From the NCBI GenBank assembly GCA_965204685.1, contig OZ242004.1:992001-1056000 (forward strand): 64,000 nt of DNA, read 5' to 3'. Positions within the stretch are counted from its first letter, which is position 1; the number at the start of each line of letters is the position of its first letter. A program made the position numbers and the translations under genes. Under the pieces are notes generated by a model. It was not told the DNA's origin. It was given only the letters and a program-made list of their open reading frames with translations, and ran no database searches. The stretch comes from Bin87 sp965204685. Its GTDB lineage: Bacteria; Chloroflexota; Dehalococcoidia; Lucifugimonadales; UBA3495. Positions 48,868 to 57,138 of the stretch are shown in pieces.

Positions 48868-49232
48868 TTACCCCTCTGGCCATCGAGAAACTCAAGGAAG
48901 TTATCACCGCCGAGGACGAGGCCGGTTCCGCCCTGCGGGTGGTCGCCATGCCCGCCGGCCACGGCCTGCAGTACATGCTGACCATGGAAAAGGAACACCA
49001 GCCTGACGATACGGTCCTGCGCATGGACGGCATGGAGTTCCTCATGGACTCCGACAGCGCGCCGTTCCTGGAAGAGGCCACCATCGACTACATCGAGGAG
49101 TTTGGCGGCCGGGTCGGGTTCGTCATCAACAACCCCATGTACGCCGGCGGCGGATGCGGCGGCGGTGGCTGTGGATGTGGCGGTGGCGGATGTGGCTGCG
49201 GTGGCGGTGGTTGCGGCTGCGGCGGACACTAG
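48861..49232 (+). CDS. HesB/IscA-like protein with a Cys/Gly-repeat tail
   Basis: 123 residues from ATG 48861 (CAGGAG upstream in the direct-repeat leader). The fold follows A-type Fe-S carriers: LAIEKLKEVITAEDEAGSALRVVAMPAGHGLQYMLTM, then DGMEFLMDSDSAPFLEEATIDYIEEFGGRVGFVINNP. The first conserved Cys (in GGCxGxxY) is His here (AGHGLQY). In place of the usual CGCG ending there is a 30-residue tail of Gly with Cys arranged as CGGGGCGCGGGGCGCGGGGC, seven cysteines in all. Probably a metal- or cluster-binding protein that differs from a classical IscA. Confidence 0.75.
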   Translation: MNVTPLAIEKLKEVITAEDEAGSALRVVAMPAGHGLQYMLTMEKEHQPDDTVLRMDGMEFLMDSDSAPFLEEATIDYIEEFGGRVGFVINNPMYAGGGCGGGGCGCGGGGCGCGGGGCGCGGH

Positions 49233-49292
49233 GCCGTTGCGATCTCCGGCAGTCCCCGGCCGCGCCCGGGGTTGCCGACAATCGAGTCAATT

Positions 49293-49322
49293 GCCCCGGC
49301 GCTACCGGCTGCCGGGGCTTTC
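49293..49322 (+). terminator. Rho-independent terminator
   Basis: GCCCCGGC, 10-base loop, GCCGGGGC, then TTTC. It lies about 60 bases after the HesB-like stop. Confidence 0.65.
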
Positions 49323-49423
49323 GCATAGCAGCCCGGCAAAGGCCCATAACGGCGGCGCGGGCTGTTGAATAATCGAAGCGAACGTTGCCATCATAGGATA
49401 ATCATTCAAGCAGGAGTCCCGTC

Positions 49424-50239
49424 ATGAAAATCTGGCCCACCGTCTCGAAAGAGCAATGCTTGAGCCGACTGCGGAAAGACGTGTCGACCTGGAACGATCT
49501 GCGGACCAGCGCGGATCTCGCCGGCACATCCTTCGCCAACGCGCGGCTGCATGGAGCCGATCTGTCGTGGGCCAACCTGACTCATCTGGACTTCAGCGGC
49601 TCCGACCTTGGCGACGCCGACCTGCGCGGCGCCGACCTGCATTTCTGCAACCTGAGCGGGGCCAATCTGCAAAGCGCGGACCTGCGCGGCGCGAGCCTGC
49701 AGGGCGCCACTCTGCGGGAAGCGAACCTGTCCTATGCCCAGTTGCAGGGGGCGAACCTGGCGCGGGCGGACCTGAGCCAGATCACGCTGCGGGGCGCCGA
49801 CCTGAGCTATGCGGTGCTGCGGGGCACCTATTGCAGCTTTTCCGACTTTTCCGAAGCGGACGTGACCTGGGCCGATATGCAGTCCGCCAACCTGTCGAAC
49901 TCCACCTTTTACAAGACGGTGTTCACGGACGCCACCCTGGCCCAGGCGAATCTGGCCCACGCCAACTTCAACCTGGCCTTGCTGGACAATACGGACCTTG
50001 ACGAAGCGTTTCTACACGACACGATCTTTGCCGCGCTGGACCTGTGCGGCGCGAAGAACCTGGAAACGGTGCAGCACGAGCCCTCTTCCATACTGAGCAT
50101 CGGCACGGACACGCTGCTCAACACCCTGCGAAGCTCCGGCGGCATGTACTCGCCGGAGTTGGAGGTCTTTTTCTCCAGGGGCGGCGTGTCCATCGACATG
50201 CTGGCCTCGATACGCCCGGTCAGCGCGCCGGCATCCTGA
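49424..50239 (+). CDS. Pentapeptide-repeat protein
   Basis: 271 residues with CAGGAG before the ATG. Residues about 30-190 consist of A(D/N)Lxx pentapeptides, for example GADLSWANLTHLDF, DADLRGADLHFCNLSGANL and EANLSYAQLQGANLARADL, forming a right-handed quadrilateral beta-helix. Such proteins can mimic DNA (gyrase-resistance proteins) or act as scaffolds. The C-terminal 70 residues are not repetitive (SGGMYSPELEVFFSRGGVSIDML) and may be a separate cap. No membrane signal. Confidence 0.85.
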   Translation: MKIWPTVSKEQCLSRLRKDVSTWNDLRTSADLAGTSFANARLHGADLSWANLTHLDFSGSDLGDADLRGADLHFCNLSGANLQSADLRGASLQGATLREANLSYAQLQGANLARADLSQITLRGADLSYAVLRGTYCSFSDFSEADVTWADMQSANLSNSTFYKTVFTDATLAQANLAHANFNLALLDNTDLDEAFLHDTIFAALDLCGAKNLETVQHEPSSILSIGTDTLLNTLRSSGGMYSPELEVFFSRGGVSIDMLASIRPVSAPAS

Positions 50240-50330
50240 CGCCGTCGCCGCGTCGCACTGGCCTGACCGGTCGGGCCAGACACGGCGGCGCTGACCGACC
50301 CGCAACCCCAACACAAGGAGCGTCGCCCTG

Positions 50331-52073
50331 ATGTCAGCCACACCCCACGGCATCCGTTACTCGGCCCACCGCCCGGTGGTCATGGGGCGCAACGGCATGG
50401 TTTGCGCCGGCCATCCGCTGGCGGCCCAAGCGGGCATATCCGTGCTGCAGAAGGGAGGCAACGCCTTCGACGCCGCCATCGCCACGGCCGCAGTTCTCAA
50501 CGTCGTCGAACCGTTGATGTCCGGCATCAGCGGCGACGGGTTCATCATGGCCTACCGCTCGGAGGACGATTCCCTGCGGGTGTCCAACGGGACGGGCGCC
50601 GCGCCCTACGCAGCAACCCTGGAGCGGTACCGCGACGGCATCCCGATGAAAGGCATCCTGAGCGTGTCGGTGCCGGGTCTGCTCAACGCGTGGCTGGACG
50701 TTCATTCCGAGTACGGGGCGCTGCCGCTGACAGAGGTGTTTGCCCCGGCCATCGCCCTGGCCGACGACGGTTTCCCGGTTACGCACTACCTGGCGTCGGC
50801 CATCGCCGGCGATTCGCTGCTGTGCGAGTTTCCCACCAGCCGGGCGATCTTCACGCGGGACGGATCCGGGGAGCCGCTGCGGGCCGGCGATATTCTGCGG
50901 CAGGCCAACCTGGCGCGCACGCTGTCGGCCATCGCGGCGCAGGGACGCGACGTGTTCTACCGGGGAGAGATCGGCGAAGCCATCATCCGGTTCAGCGAGG
51001 AGCAGGGCGGCTTGCTGACCATGGCCGATCTGAACGACTGCTCGGCCCGCTGGCAGGACGCGATCTCCACGGACTACGGCGACTACACGGTTTACGAGGC
51101 GCCGCCCAACTCCAGCGGGCATATCCTGCTGCAGGAGCTGAATGTCATCCGGCAGCACGACATGGCGAGCCTGGGGTTCGGATCTGCTGAGTCCATCCAC
51201 CTGATGGTGGAAGCCAAGAAGATGGCGTTCGCGGACCGGGAGGCCTACGTGGCGGACCCCGACTACATCGACGTGCCGGTCGCCGGGATGCTGTCCGCCG
51301 AGTACGCCCGGGAGCGCGCCGCCACCATCGACCCGGAGCGGGCCTCGAAGAACGTTGCCGCCGGGGATCCCTGGCCACACCAACCGGCCGGGCAGCGCCG
51401 GTCGGCGGCCGGGGTGGGCGCGCGGCGTCGCGGCCCGCGCTCCGAGCAGGAAGACACCACGTGTTTCGTGGTGGCGGATCGGGCGGGCAACGCGGTGTGC
51501 CAGTTGCAGAGCATCCAGAGCGGCTGGGGCTCGTCGCTGGTGGCCGGCGATACCGGCATCCTGCTGAACAACCGCATGACCTACTGGCACCTGGATCCGG
51601 ACCACGTGGACTGCCTGCAGCCGGGCAAGCGGGTGCGCCACACCATGAACCCGGTGATGGTGTTCCGACGGCCGGGATCGGGCAACGGCAGTTCCGCGAC
51701 CGGGCGTCGTTTGACCTACGTGCTGGGCACGCCGGGAGCGGACTGCCAGGTGCAGAGCAACATGCAGGTGATCACCAACCTGGTGGACTACGGGATGACG
51801 CTGCAGGAAGCCGTGGAAGCCCCGCGCTGGAAGCACGTGGGCGACGGCACCGAGTCCACGGTTCCGCACACCGCGGTGGACAGCCTCCTCATCGAAAATC
51901 GTTTCGACGCCGGTGCGCTGCGTCAACTGCGGGCCATGGGCCACCCGGTGCACGAGTTGGGCCCGTGGGACGGCGTGACCGGCCGAGAAATGGCGCTGTA
52001 CATCGACCCCGACACCGGAGCGCTGCACGGCGCCGCCGACCCGCGCTACGACGGGTACGCCGTGGGGTACTGA
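50331..52073 (+). CDS. ggt: Gamma-glutamyltransferase family protein
   Basis: 580 residues with AAGGAG 9 bases before the ATG. The N-terminal large-subunit part has VCAGHPLAAQAGISVLQKGGNAFDAAIA and EPLMSGISGDGF. Autocleavage would expose the nucleophile Thr376 in EDTTCFVVAD (relatives read TTH; here TTC). C-terminal: LNNRMTYW and PRWKHVGDG. No signal peptide, unlike many GGTs, which suggests an intracellular or acylase-like member (cephalosporin-acylase-related). Substrate unclear. Confidence 0.86.
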   Translation: MSATPHGIRYSAHRPVVMGRNGMVCAGHPLAAQAGISVLQKGGNAFDAAIATAAVLNVVEPLMSGISGDGFIMAYRSEDDSLRVSNGTGAAPYAATLERYRDGIPMKGILSVSVPGLLNAWLDVHSEYGALPLTEVFAPAIALADDGFPVTHYLASAIAGDSLLCEFPTSRAIFTRDGSGEPLRAGDILRQANLARTLSAIAAQGRDVFYRGEIGEAIIRFSEEQGGLLTMADLNDCSARWQDAISTDYGDYTVYEAPPNSSGHILLQELNVIRQHDMASLGFGSAESIHLMVEAKKMAFADREAYVADPDYIDVPVAGMLSAEYARERAATIDPERASKNVAAGDPWPHQPAGQRRSAAGVGARRRGPRSEQEDTTCFVVADRAGNAVCQLQSIQSGWGSSLVAGDTGILLNNRMTYWHLDPDHVDCLQPGKRVRHTMNPVMVFRRPGSGNGSSATGRRLTYVLGTPGADCQVQSNMQVITNLVDYGMTLQEAVEAPRWKHVGDGTESTVPHTAVDSLLIENRFDAGALRQLRAMGHPVHELGPWDGVTGREMALYIDPDTGALHGAADPRYDGYAVGY

Positions 52074-52118
52074 GCATCTTTCGAGGACCCCGCGTCAACC
52101 GCACCAAGGACAATCAGC

Positions 52119-52607
52119 ATGCGAATGCCAGGACAACGCCGCAGCCAGGAACCCGACGAGGTAGGGCAGCGCGCCGGCCTGTTCGCGGAATCGATCCGCG
52201 ACGGGGATATGGACCTGGCCTGGTCGATGCTGTCCAAAGAAACCCGCGGAATGCGCATGGGCGTGTGGGCCACCCGCCTGAACATCGACATGCAGGTGGC
52301 CTACCGCGCGGCCTACGACCCCGACCATCCCATGCGGGATTCGATGATGGACGACTTCCGCACCACCGTCCTGCGCCTGTGGCCGCTGGAAGACCTGTCC
52401 GAACTGGCGGCGGCTCCCACTCGCTACGTGGACGATGAGCACGCTTTTGTGTTCCTACCCTTCGGTGTGACCGACGAGACCGTGGTGCAGCACAGCCGGC
52501 TGATGTCGGGCCTGATGATCCCGATGCTGCTGGAAGACTCCCAGTGGCAGGTGGACCTTCCCGGCTGGCGGTTCCTGGATACGTCCGGCCAGGGCGGCAA
52601 TGGCTAG
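52119..52607 (+). CDS. Hypothetical protein, perhaps NTF2-like
   Basis: 162 residues. The N-terminal helices (AGLFAESIRDGDMDLAWSMLSKETRG) followed by a beta-rich half with HAFVFLPFGVTDETVVQHSRLMSGL resemble snoaL/NTF2-like ligand-binding proteins in layout. No conserved catalytic residue recognised. It starts 45 bases after the GGT gene and its end overlaps the HNH gene by 8 bases. Confidence 0.6.
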   Translation: MRMPGQRRSQEPDEVGQRAGLFAESIRDGDMDLAWSMLSKETRGMRMGVWATRLNIDMQVAYRAAYDPDHPMRDSMMDDFRTTVLRLWPLEDLSELAAAPTRYVDDEHAFVFLPFGVTDETVVQHSRLMSGLMIPMLLEDSQWQVDLPGWRFLDTSGQGGNG

Positions 52608-53001
52608 GCGGCCCTCGCGCACCCGTTCTCGCGGCGCGCGGAAAGAGCAAGCCGCCGCACCCGTCTCTCCGGAACACTCGCCCGAAGACGGGGCGGTGAT
52701 ACGACCACGACGCGCCCGGGGAGGCCGTGACTCCTGCGAGCTATGCGAACGGTCTGTGGAGCGGTTCACCGTCCATCACCTGATCCCACGGGCTCGGGGC
52801 GGGAACCACGGGCCTACCGCGCTGCTGTGCTCCACGTGCCACCGGCAGGTCCACGCCATGTTTTCGGTGACCACGCTGGCCGAGGAGATGTACAGCGTGG
52901 AACTGCTCAGATCGAACCCACGGGTCGCGGACTTCCTGCGCTGGATGCGTAAACAGCGGGGAGCCAGTTTCCGGGTGCGTCGTTCGCGGGAGCGCGGATG
53001 A
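52600..53001 (+). CDS. HNH endonuclease
   Basis: 133 residues. Core CELCERSVERFTVHHLIPRARGG, then LLCSTCHRQVHAMF: the paired CxxC zinc ligands and the HH/N-type/H catalytic ions of the HNH family. The first 45 residues are basic and Pro-rich. HNH proteins of this size occur both in restriction-like systems and as orphans. No phage genes are present around it. Confidence 0.85.
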   Translation: MARRPSRTRSRGARKEQAAAPVSPEHSPEDGAVIRPRRARGGRDSCELCERSVERFTVHHLIPRARGGNHGPTALLCSTCHRQVHAMFSVTTLAEEMYSVELLRSNPRVADFLRWMRKQRGASFRVRRSRERG

Positions 53002-53056
53002 ATGGGAAGCTGTAGCGCCGTGTTATGATTCGATGCAGGGTCCAAGGAGCAACGAC

Positions 53057-53548
53057 ATGGCCGGATCAGCAAATCTTTCGTCAGAGCAGGTGAGCGACGC
53101 GATTCGCGCCGGCTTATCGAACCGACCGGATGTTGACTTGTCCGACTCCGAAGCAGCGGAGTCGGCAGTGACCTATCGAGACAATTTGGTCCATTACCGG
53201 GAACACGTCCGCAAAAGCCTGGACGCAGGAGACTATAGGCAGGTCGCTGAAAAATCGTGGGGGGCGTACTCCCAGACTGTTAAGGCAATTGCCGCCGATC
53301 GCAGCCTGCGGGTCCGTAGCCACACGAGTATCCTGAGAGTCTCTGAACAACTGGTGGAGCTCGTTTCCAGCGCTGACCCGATTGCCGGGTCCCTTTTGGA
53401 CAATGGCGTGAATTCGGCTCATAGCCTGCATATCCATTTCTATGAGAACGACCTGCCCGACGAAACGGTAACGCGACGGGCGGACGCCGTGGCAGCGGCA
53501 ATCGACCTCCTCCAAGAACTCTTCCCAGTGGACGGGTCTGCACCATGA
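53057..53548 (+). CDS. PaREP1/HEPN-like protein
   Basis: 163 residues from ATG 53057 (AAGGAG 8 bases upstream). The pattern HYREHVRKSLDAGDYRQVAEKSWGAYSQTVKAIAADRSL is the PaREP1 core, found also, in a shorter form, at 24001. The C-terminal half has HSLHIHFYENDLPDETVTRRADAV. Function unknown; HEPN-like. Its stop overlaps the FAD oxidoreductase start by 4 bases. Confidence 0.7.
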   Translation: MAGSANLSSEQVSDAIRAGLSNRPDVDLSDSEAAESAVTYRDNLVHYREHVRKSLDAGDYRQVAEKSWGAYSQTVKAIAADRSLRVRSHTSILRVSEQLVELVSSADPIAGSLLDNGVNSAHSLHIHFYENDLPDETVTRRADAVAAAIDLLQELFPVDGSAP

Positions 53549-54747
53549 CCGGCGCGAATGAAACCGCGGATGTCGTAATCATTGGCGGCGGCGTCATGGG
53601 TTGCAGCATCGCCTGCAACCTGGCCCTGACTGCCGCAGACCATGGGCTGCGCCGCATCGTGCTGCTGGAGCGCGACACGCTGGGCAGCGGGTCCACGGGG
53701 CGCAGCAGCGGCGCGGTGCGCATGCACTACTCCACCGCCGTAAACGCCGAACTGGCGTGGCGGAGCCTGCACATCTTCCGCAATTTCGCCGACATGATCG
53801 GCGGCGAGTGCGGTTACACCCGCACCGGGTACCTGGTGTTTGCCGGAGAGGACGACCTGCCGTCCTTTCGCGCGAACATCGCCACACAGCAGTCGGTGGG
53901 CGTGATCACCGACATCATCAGCGCCGCCGACGCGGCGGAGCTGGCGCCGGGGTTCGAGGTCGGCGACGCGGCCGGCATCGCCTACGAGCCCTATTCCGGC
54001 CACGCCGATGCCTCGGGCACCGCCTACGCCTATGCCACCCGCGCCCGCAGCGAGGGCGTAACCATCCGGCTGCAAACCCCTGCGGATGCTATAGAGACCA
54101 GCGAAGACGGCAGCCGGGTGACGGCGGTCAGGACGGGCTCGGGAGAGCGCATCGAAACCGGCATTGCGGTGGTGGCCACAGGCCCGTGGACGGCGCGGTT
54201 CCTGGCTCCCCACGGCATCGAGGCGCCCCTGGTGGCAACGCGCCATGAGGTGCTGCACTTCCGGCGGCCGCTGGACGCGCTGCCCTACCATCCGGGCGGC
54301 GCCGACATCGGCAATCGCATCTATTTCCGGCCCGAGGGGCAGGACCTCACGCTGGTCGGCAATGGAAACCATTCGGATGTCGTGGAGGATCCGGAGGTGT
54401 TCGCCCAGCGGGCCAGCCCGTCGTTCATTGAGGACGTGTGGCAGCGCCTGGCGCGACGGATTCCCGCCATCGCCGACGCGGAACTGGCCGCGGGATATGC
54501 CGGGCTGTACACCAACACGCCGGACTCCCATCCCATCATGGATCGCGTCGACGGCATGGACGGGCTCTACCTGTGCACCGGCTTCAGTGGGCACGGGTTC
54601 AAGCTGTCGCCCATGGTTGGCGTGGTGATGGCCGAGTTGATTGGAAACGGCGCGGCCAAGACCATGGACATTTCGCCGTTGCAGCTATCTCGTTTTGCGG
54701 ACGGCGCCCTGAACAACGCCGGCTACGGCTTTGACGTCCTGGTCTAG
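53545..54747 (+). CDS. FAD-dependent oxidoreductase (DAO family, glycine/sarcosine oxidase-like)
   Basis: 400 residues. FAD motif VVIIGGGVMGCSIACNL, then LLERDTLGSGSTGRSSGAVRMHY (flavin attachment region), and C-terminal GLYLCTGFSGHGFKLSPMVG typical of sarcosine/D-amino-acid oxidases and dehydrogenases. It should oxidise an N-methylated or D-amino acid. ATGA overlap with the preceding PaREP1-like gene and 45 bases to the ABC ATPase. Confidence 0.9.
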   Translation: MTGANETADVVIIGGGVMGCSIACNLALTAADHGLRRIVLLERDTLGSGSTGRSSGAVRMHYSTAVNAELAWRSLHIFRNFADMIGGECGYTRTGYLVFAGEDDLPSFRANIATQQSVGVITDIISAADAAELAPGFEVGDAAGIAYEPYSGHADASGTAYAYATRARSEGVTIRLQTPADAIETSEDGSRVTAVRTGSGERIETGIAVVATGPWTARFLAPHGIEAPLVATRHEVLHFRRPLDALPYHPGGADIGNRIYFRPEGQDLTLVGNGNHSDVVEDPEVFAQRASPSFIEDVWQRLARRIPAIADAELAAGYAGLYTNTPDSHPIMDRVDGMDGLYLCTGFSGHGFKLSPMVGVVMAELIGNGAAKTMDISPLQLSRFADGALNNAGYGFDVLV

Positions 54748-54792
54748 TCTCCGGCCGTGACGAGCGTCGTTCCTATGATGTCGGAGGGGACC

Positions 54793-55725
54793 ATGCCGAC
54801 CGTCTCGGTTTCGGGTCTGACCAAGCGGTTCGGGCGGGTTACGGCGGTGGACGGCGTGAGCCTGGACATACCCTCCGGCGGGGTGTTCGGACTGCTCGGC
54901 CCCAATGGGTCCGGCAAGACGACGCTGCTCTCCATGCTGTCCGGGTTCATCCGCCCCACCGACGGCAGCATAACCCTGCTGGGCAGGTCCGGGCCGGCCG
55001 GGATGCGGGAAGCGTTGGCGGACACCGGCGCGCTGATTGAACGGCCTACCCTCTGGCCCTACCTGTCCTGCCGCGACAACCTGCGCTGCCTGCAAGGTAT
55101 CTACGCAACCGGCGGCGGAGACGGAGAAATCGACGACCTGCTCGCCACCGTCAACCTGGACGGCGACGCGGCAGAGCGCAAATTCGGCGCCTGTTCTACC
55201 GGAATGAAACAGCGTCTGGGCATTGCGACTACCCTGTTGGGCAATCCATCCCTCGTTATTCTGGACGAACCGACCAACGGTCTGGACCCGTCCGGCATCG
55301 TTGAAATCCGCCAGCTGATCCGCACGCTGGCCGGAGGCTCGTCGACCAATAACGGCCGGCGCACGGTCATCCTGGCCAGCCATCTGCTCAACGAAGTGGA
55401 ACAGGTCTGTGACCGGGTGGGCATAATGGCCCGGGGCCGGCTGCTTTATTCCGGCCCGGTCGCCGAAATGGGCGCGCCGGCGACGGCGTTCGTCCGCACC
55501 ACGGACGACGACCGGGCTGCGGCGCTGCTGCGTGAAGCGGGTTGGAATATCGCCGCGCAAACGGCTGACGGCCTGGAAATCGCCGCGGCGCCGGGCCGGG
55601 AATGGGAAATCAGCCGGGATTTGGCTGAAGCCGGCGTCTATGTCTCCGAGTTGCGCGCCATGGGGAGCTCGCTGGAGGCCGGCTTTATGGAGGTCACCGG
55701 CGAAACGGAGCGGGAGGCCACGTGA
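54793..55725 (+). CDS. ABC transporter ATP-binding protein
   Basis: 310 residues from ATG 54793 (GGAGGGG 5 bases upstream; an ATG at 54757 is less well placed). Walker A GPNGSGKTTL, signature here ACSTGMKQRLGIA (LSGGQ replaced by CSTGM, as often in ABC-2 systems), Walker B LVILDEPTNGLDPSG, and an H-loop in VILASHLLNEVE. A C-terminal domain of about 85 residues follows. It overlaps the permease gene at 55722 by 4 bases. Bacitracin/CcmA-like exporters share this design. Confidence 0.92.
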   Translation: MPTVSVSGLTKRFGRVTAVDGVSLDIPSGGVFGLLGPNGSGKTTLLSMLSGFIRPTDGSITLLGRSGPAGMREALADTGALIERPTLWPYLSCRDNLRCLQGIYATGGGDGEIDDLLATVNLDGDAAERKFGACSTGMKQRLGIATTLLGNPSLVILDEPTNGLDPSGIVEIRQLIRTLAGGSSTNNGRRTVILASHLLNEVEQVCDRVGIMARGRLLYSGPVAEMGAPATAFVRTTDDDRAAALLREAGWNIAAQTADGLEIAAAPGREWEISRDLAEAGVYVSELRAMGSSLEAGFMEVTGETEREAT

Positions 55726-56549
55726 CCATGGCTACCGTAATCGCCGACATCGGCAACGCCCTGCGCTGGGAGTGGTTCCGGCTGTCCCGTCGCCTGGCCT
55801 TTCGGGTAATCATGGGAATGATCGCCGGGGCGGTTATCGTCATCCTGGCCTCGACGATGCTATTGAGCGACTTGACCTCAGAGACATATACGGCAGTGGT
55901 ATATCCCTACCTCATCTTTCTGGCGCTGACCGTGGTGGGGCCGTTTTTGGGCGTGTTTTTAACCGCCATCGCTTTCAGCGGCGAGTTCGGTTGGGGAACG
56001 CTGCGCACCATGCTGGCGCGGGGTCAGCCCCGCTGGCGGGTGGCGCTGGTCAAGTTGCTGCTGGTCAGCATGATACTGGCCCTGGTTTGGGTGGTTTCCT
56101 GGAGTTTGGCGGCCGTAGCGGGCCTGATTGCCGGCGTCCCCGGCCCCTTGAATGATTTTCCCTTCTCGGACGCGCCGGCCGGTTGGTGGGATTCCGTGGG
56201 GATATTCTTCAGCAGCCTGCCGGCGGCCATCGCTTACATGAGCCTGACCGCGCTGCTGTGTCTGGCGGGCCGCTCCGCCACTTTCGGAGTGATTGTCGCC
56301 GCCGCCATCCTGATTGCCGAATCCACCGCCTACCCGGTAGCAGTGCTGATCGCCGAGGAAGTCTATGGCTTCCCACTGTACGAATACGTCCGCTGGACGC
56401 TGCGGGGCGCGACCGCCGGGCTGGCCGGCCGGTACGACGATATCAACCCCTGGCACTTTGTGCCGGCGGTGGCGGCATACATTACGCTGTTCTGGACGCT
56501 GGCCGTGTGGGTAACGGAGCGCCGGGACGTGAGCAGCGGGAACGGTTAA
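55722..56549 (+). CDS. ABC-2 type transporter permease
   Basis: 275 residues with six hydrophobic spans (FRVIMGMIAGAVIVILAS; YLIFLALTVVGPFLGVFLTAIAF; LLLVSMILALVWVVSWSLAAVAGLI and so on). The motif FSGEFGWGTLRTMLARG is typical of ABC-2 permeases where the ATPase docks. With the 54793 ATPase it forms a complete exporter or lantibiotic-immunity-like unit. Confidence 0.88.
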   Translation: MTMATVIADIGNALRWEWFRLSRRLAFRVIMGMIAGAVIVILASTMLLSDLTSETYTAVVYPYLIFLALTVVGPFLGVFLTAIAFSGEFGWGTLRTMLARGQPRWRVALVKLLLVSMILALVWVVSWSLAAVAGLIAGVPGPLNDFPFSDAPAGWWDSVGIFFSSLPAAIAYMSLTALLCLAGRSATFGVIVAAAILIAESTAYPVAVLIAEEVYGFPLYEYVRWTLRGATAGLAGRYDDINPWHFVPAVAAYITLFWTLAVWVTERRDVSSGNG

Positions 56550-56556
56550 CCTGGTT

Positions 56557-57138
56557 TCACGACTGTTCGGAAGTGAAAAACGTTTGCACCCGCTCAATCG
56601 CTTCTTCCAGGGTCTTCACCTGCCTCAGATTGTCTGCCCAACCCCTTCCCGGATGCATAGTATCCCACCAACTCTTTTCGCCGTTGTACCTGCCTGATAC
56701 GGGGTCGTGGTCGCCAAATCCATCCAGGCAGCGGTTCCAAACCGGCTTGTAATGATGGATCGCGAAGCGCTCGGCCAGAGTGATCCACACGGGTTCGATC
56801 GCCAAGTAGCGATATTGGAAATCCTCCTTGTCCAAGTTCGTTGCCTGGTCTATTGACCGTGCGTGTTCCCTCAATCTACTCCGCAGCGCGGGGGAGTCAA
56901 CGTTTACCGTGTCGCCGCGGCGGGATCCCGGAGGGACAGCTTTGCCGACATAAACGGGATTCCCGGACGCCGCAATCTCGCCGTACACATCGAAAGGCCC
57001 GGTATAAACCAGGCAATAGATGCCGGGGCCACGCACGGATATGTCATCGGCCAGGCGTAGAAGGGGTCGGCGCTCAAATTCGAGGATCGTCCCAGCCATC
57101 AGATTATCGTAAGTGAGCGGGTCGTAAAGTTCGGTCAT
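56557..57138 (-). CDS. Eco29kI-family restriction endonuclease (GIY-YIG)
   Basis: 193 residues. GIY motif in GPGIYCLVYTG and YIG in NPVYVGKAVPPGSRRGD, then LRSRLREHARS with the catalytic Arg, and the metal-binding Glu in TLAERFAIHHYKPVWN, followed by GDHDPVSGRYNG and SWWDTMHPGRGWA. All are in the order of the Eco29kI family. Overlaps the stop of the methyltransferase gene by 4 bases. The Eco29kI family usually cuts GC-rich palindromes. Confidence 0.88.
   Translation of the reverse strand: MTELYDPLTYDNLMAGTILEFERRPLLRLADDISVRGPGIYCLVYTGPFDVYGEIAASGNPVYVGKAVPPGSRRGDTVNVDSPALRSRLREHARSIDQATNLDKEDFQYRYLAIEPVWITLAERFAIHHYKPVWNRCLDGFGDHDPVSGRYNGEKSWWDTMHPGRGWADNLRQVKTLEEAIERVQTFFTSEQS

Noticed and set aside
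56690..56712. TGATACGGGG inside the Eco29kI-type gene, resembling half of family B
   Set aside because: Only one arm matches and the encoded HDPVSGRYN is ordinary for this family, so no insertion is needed to explain it.
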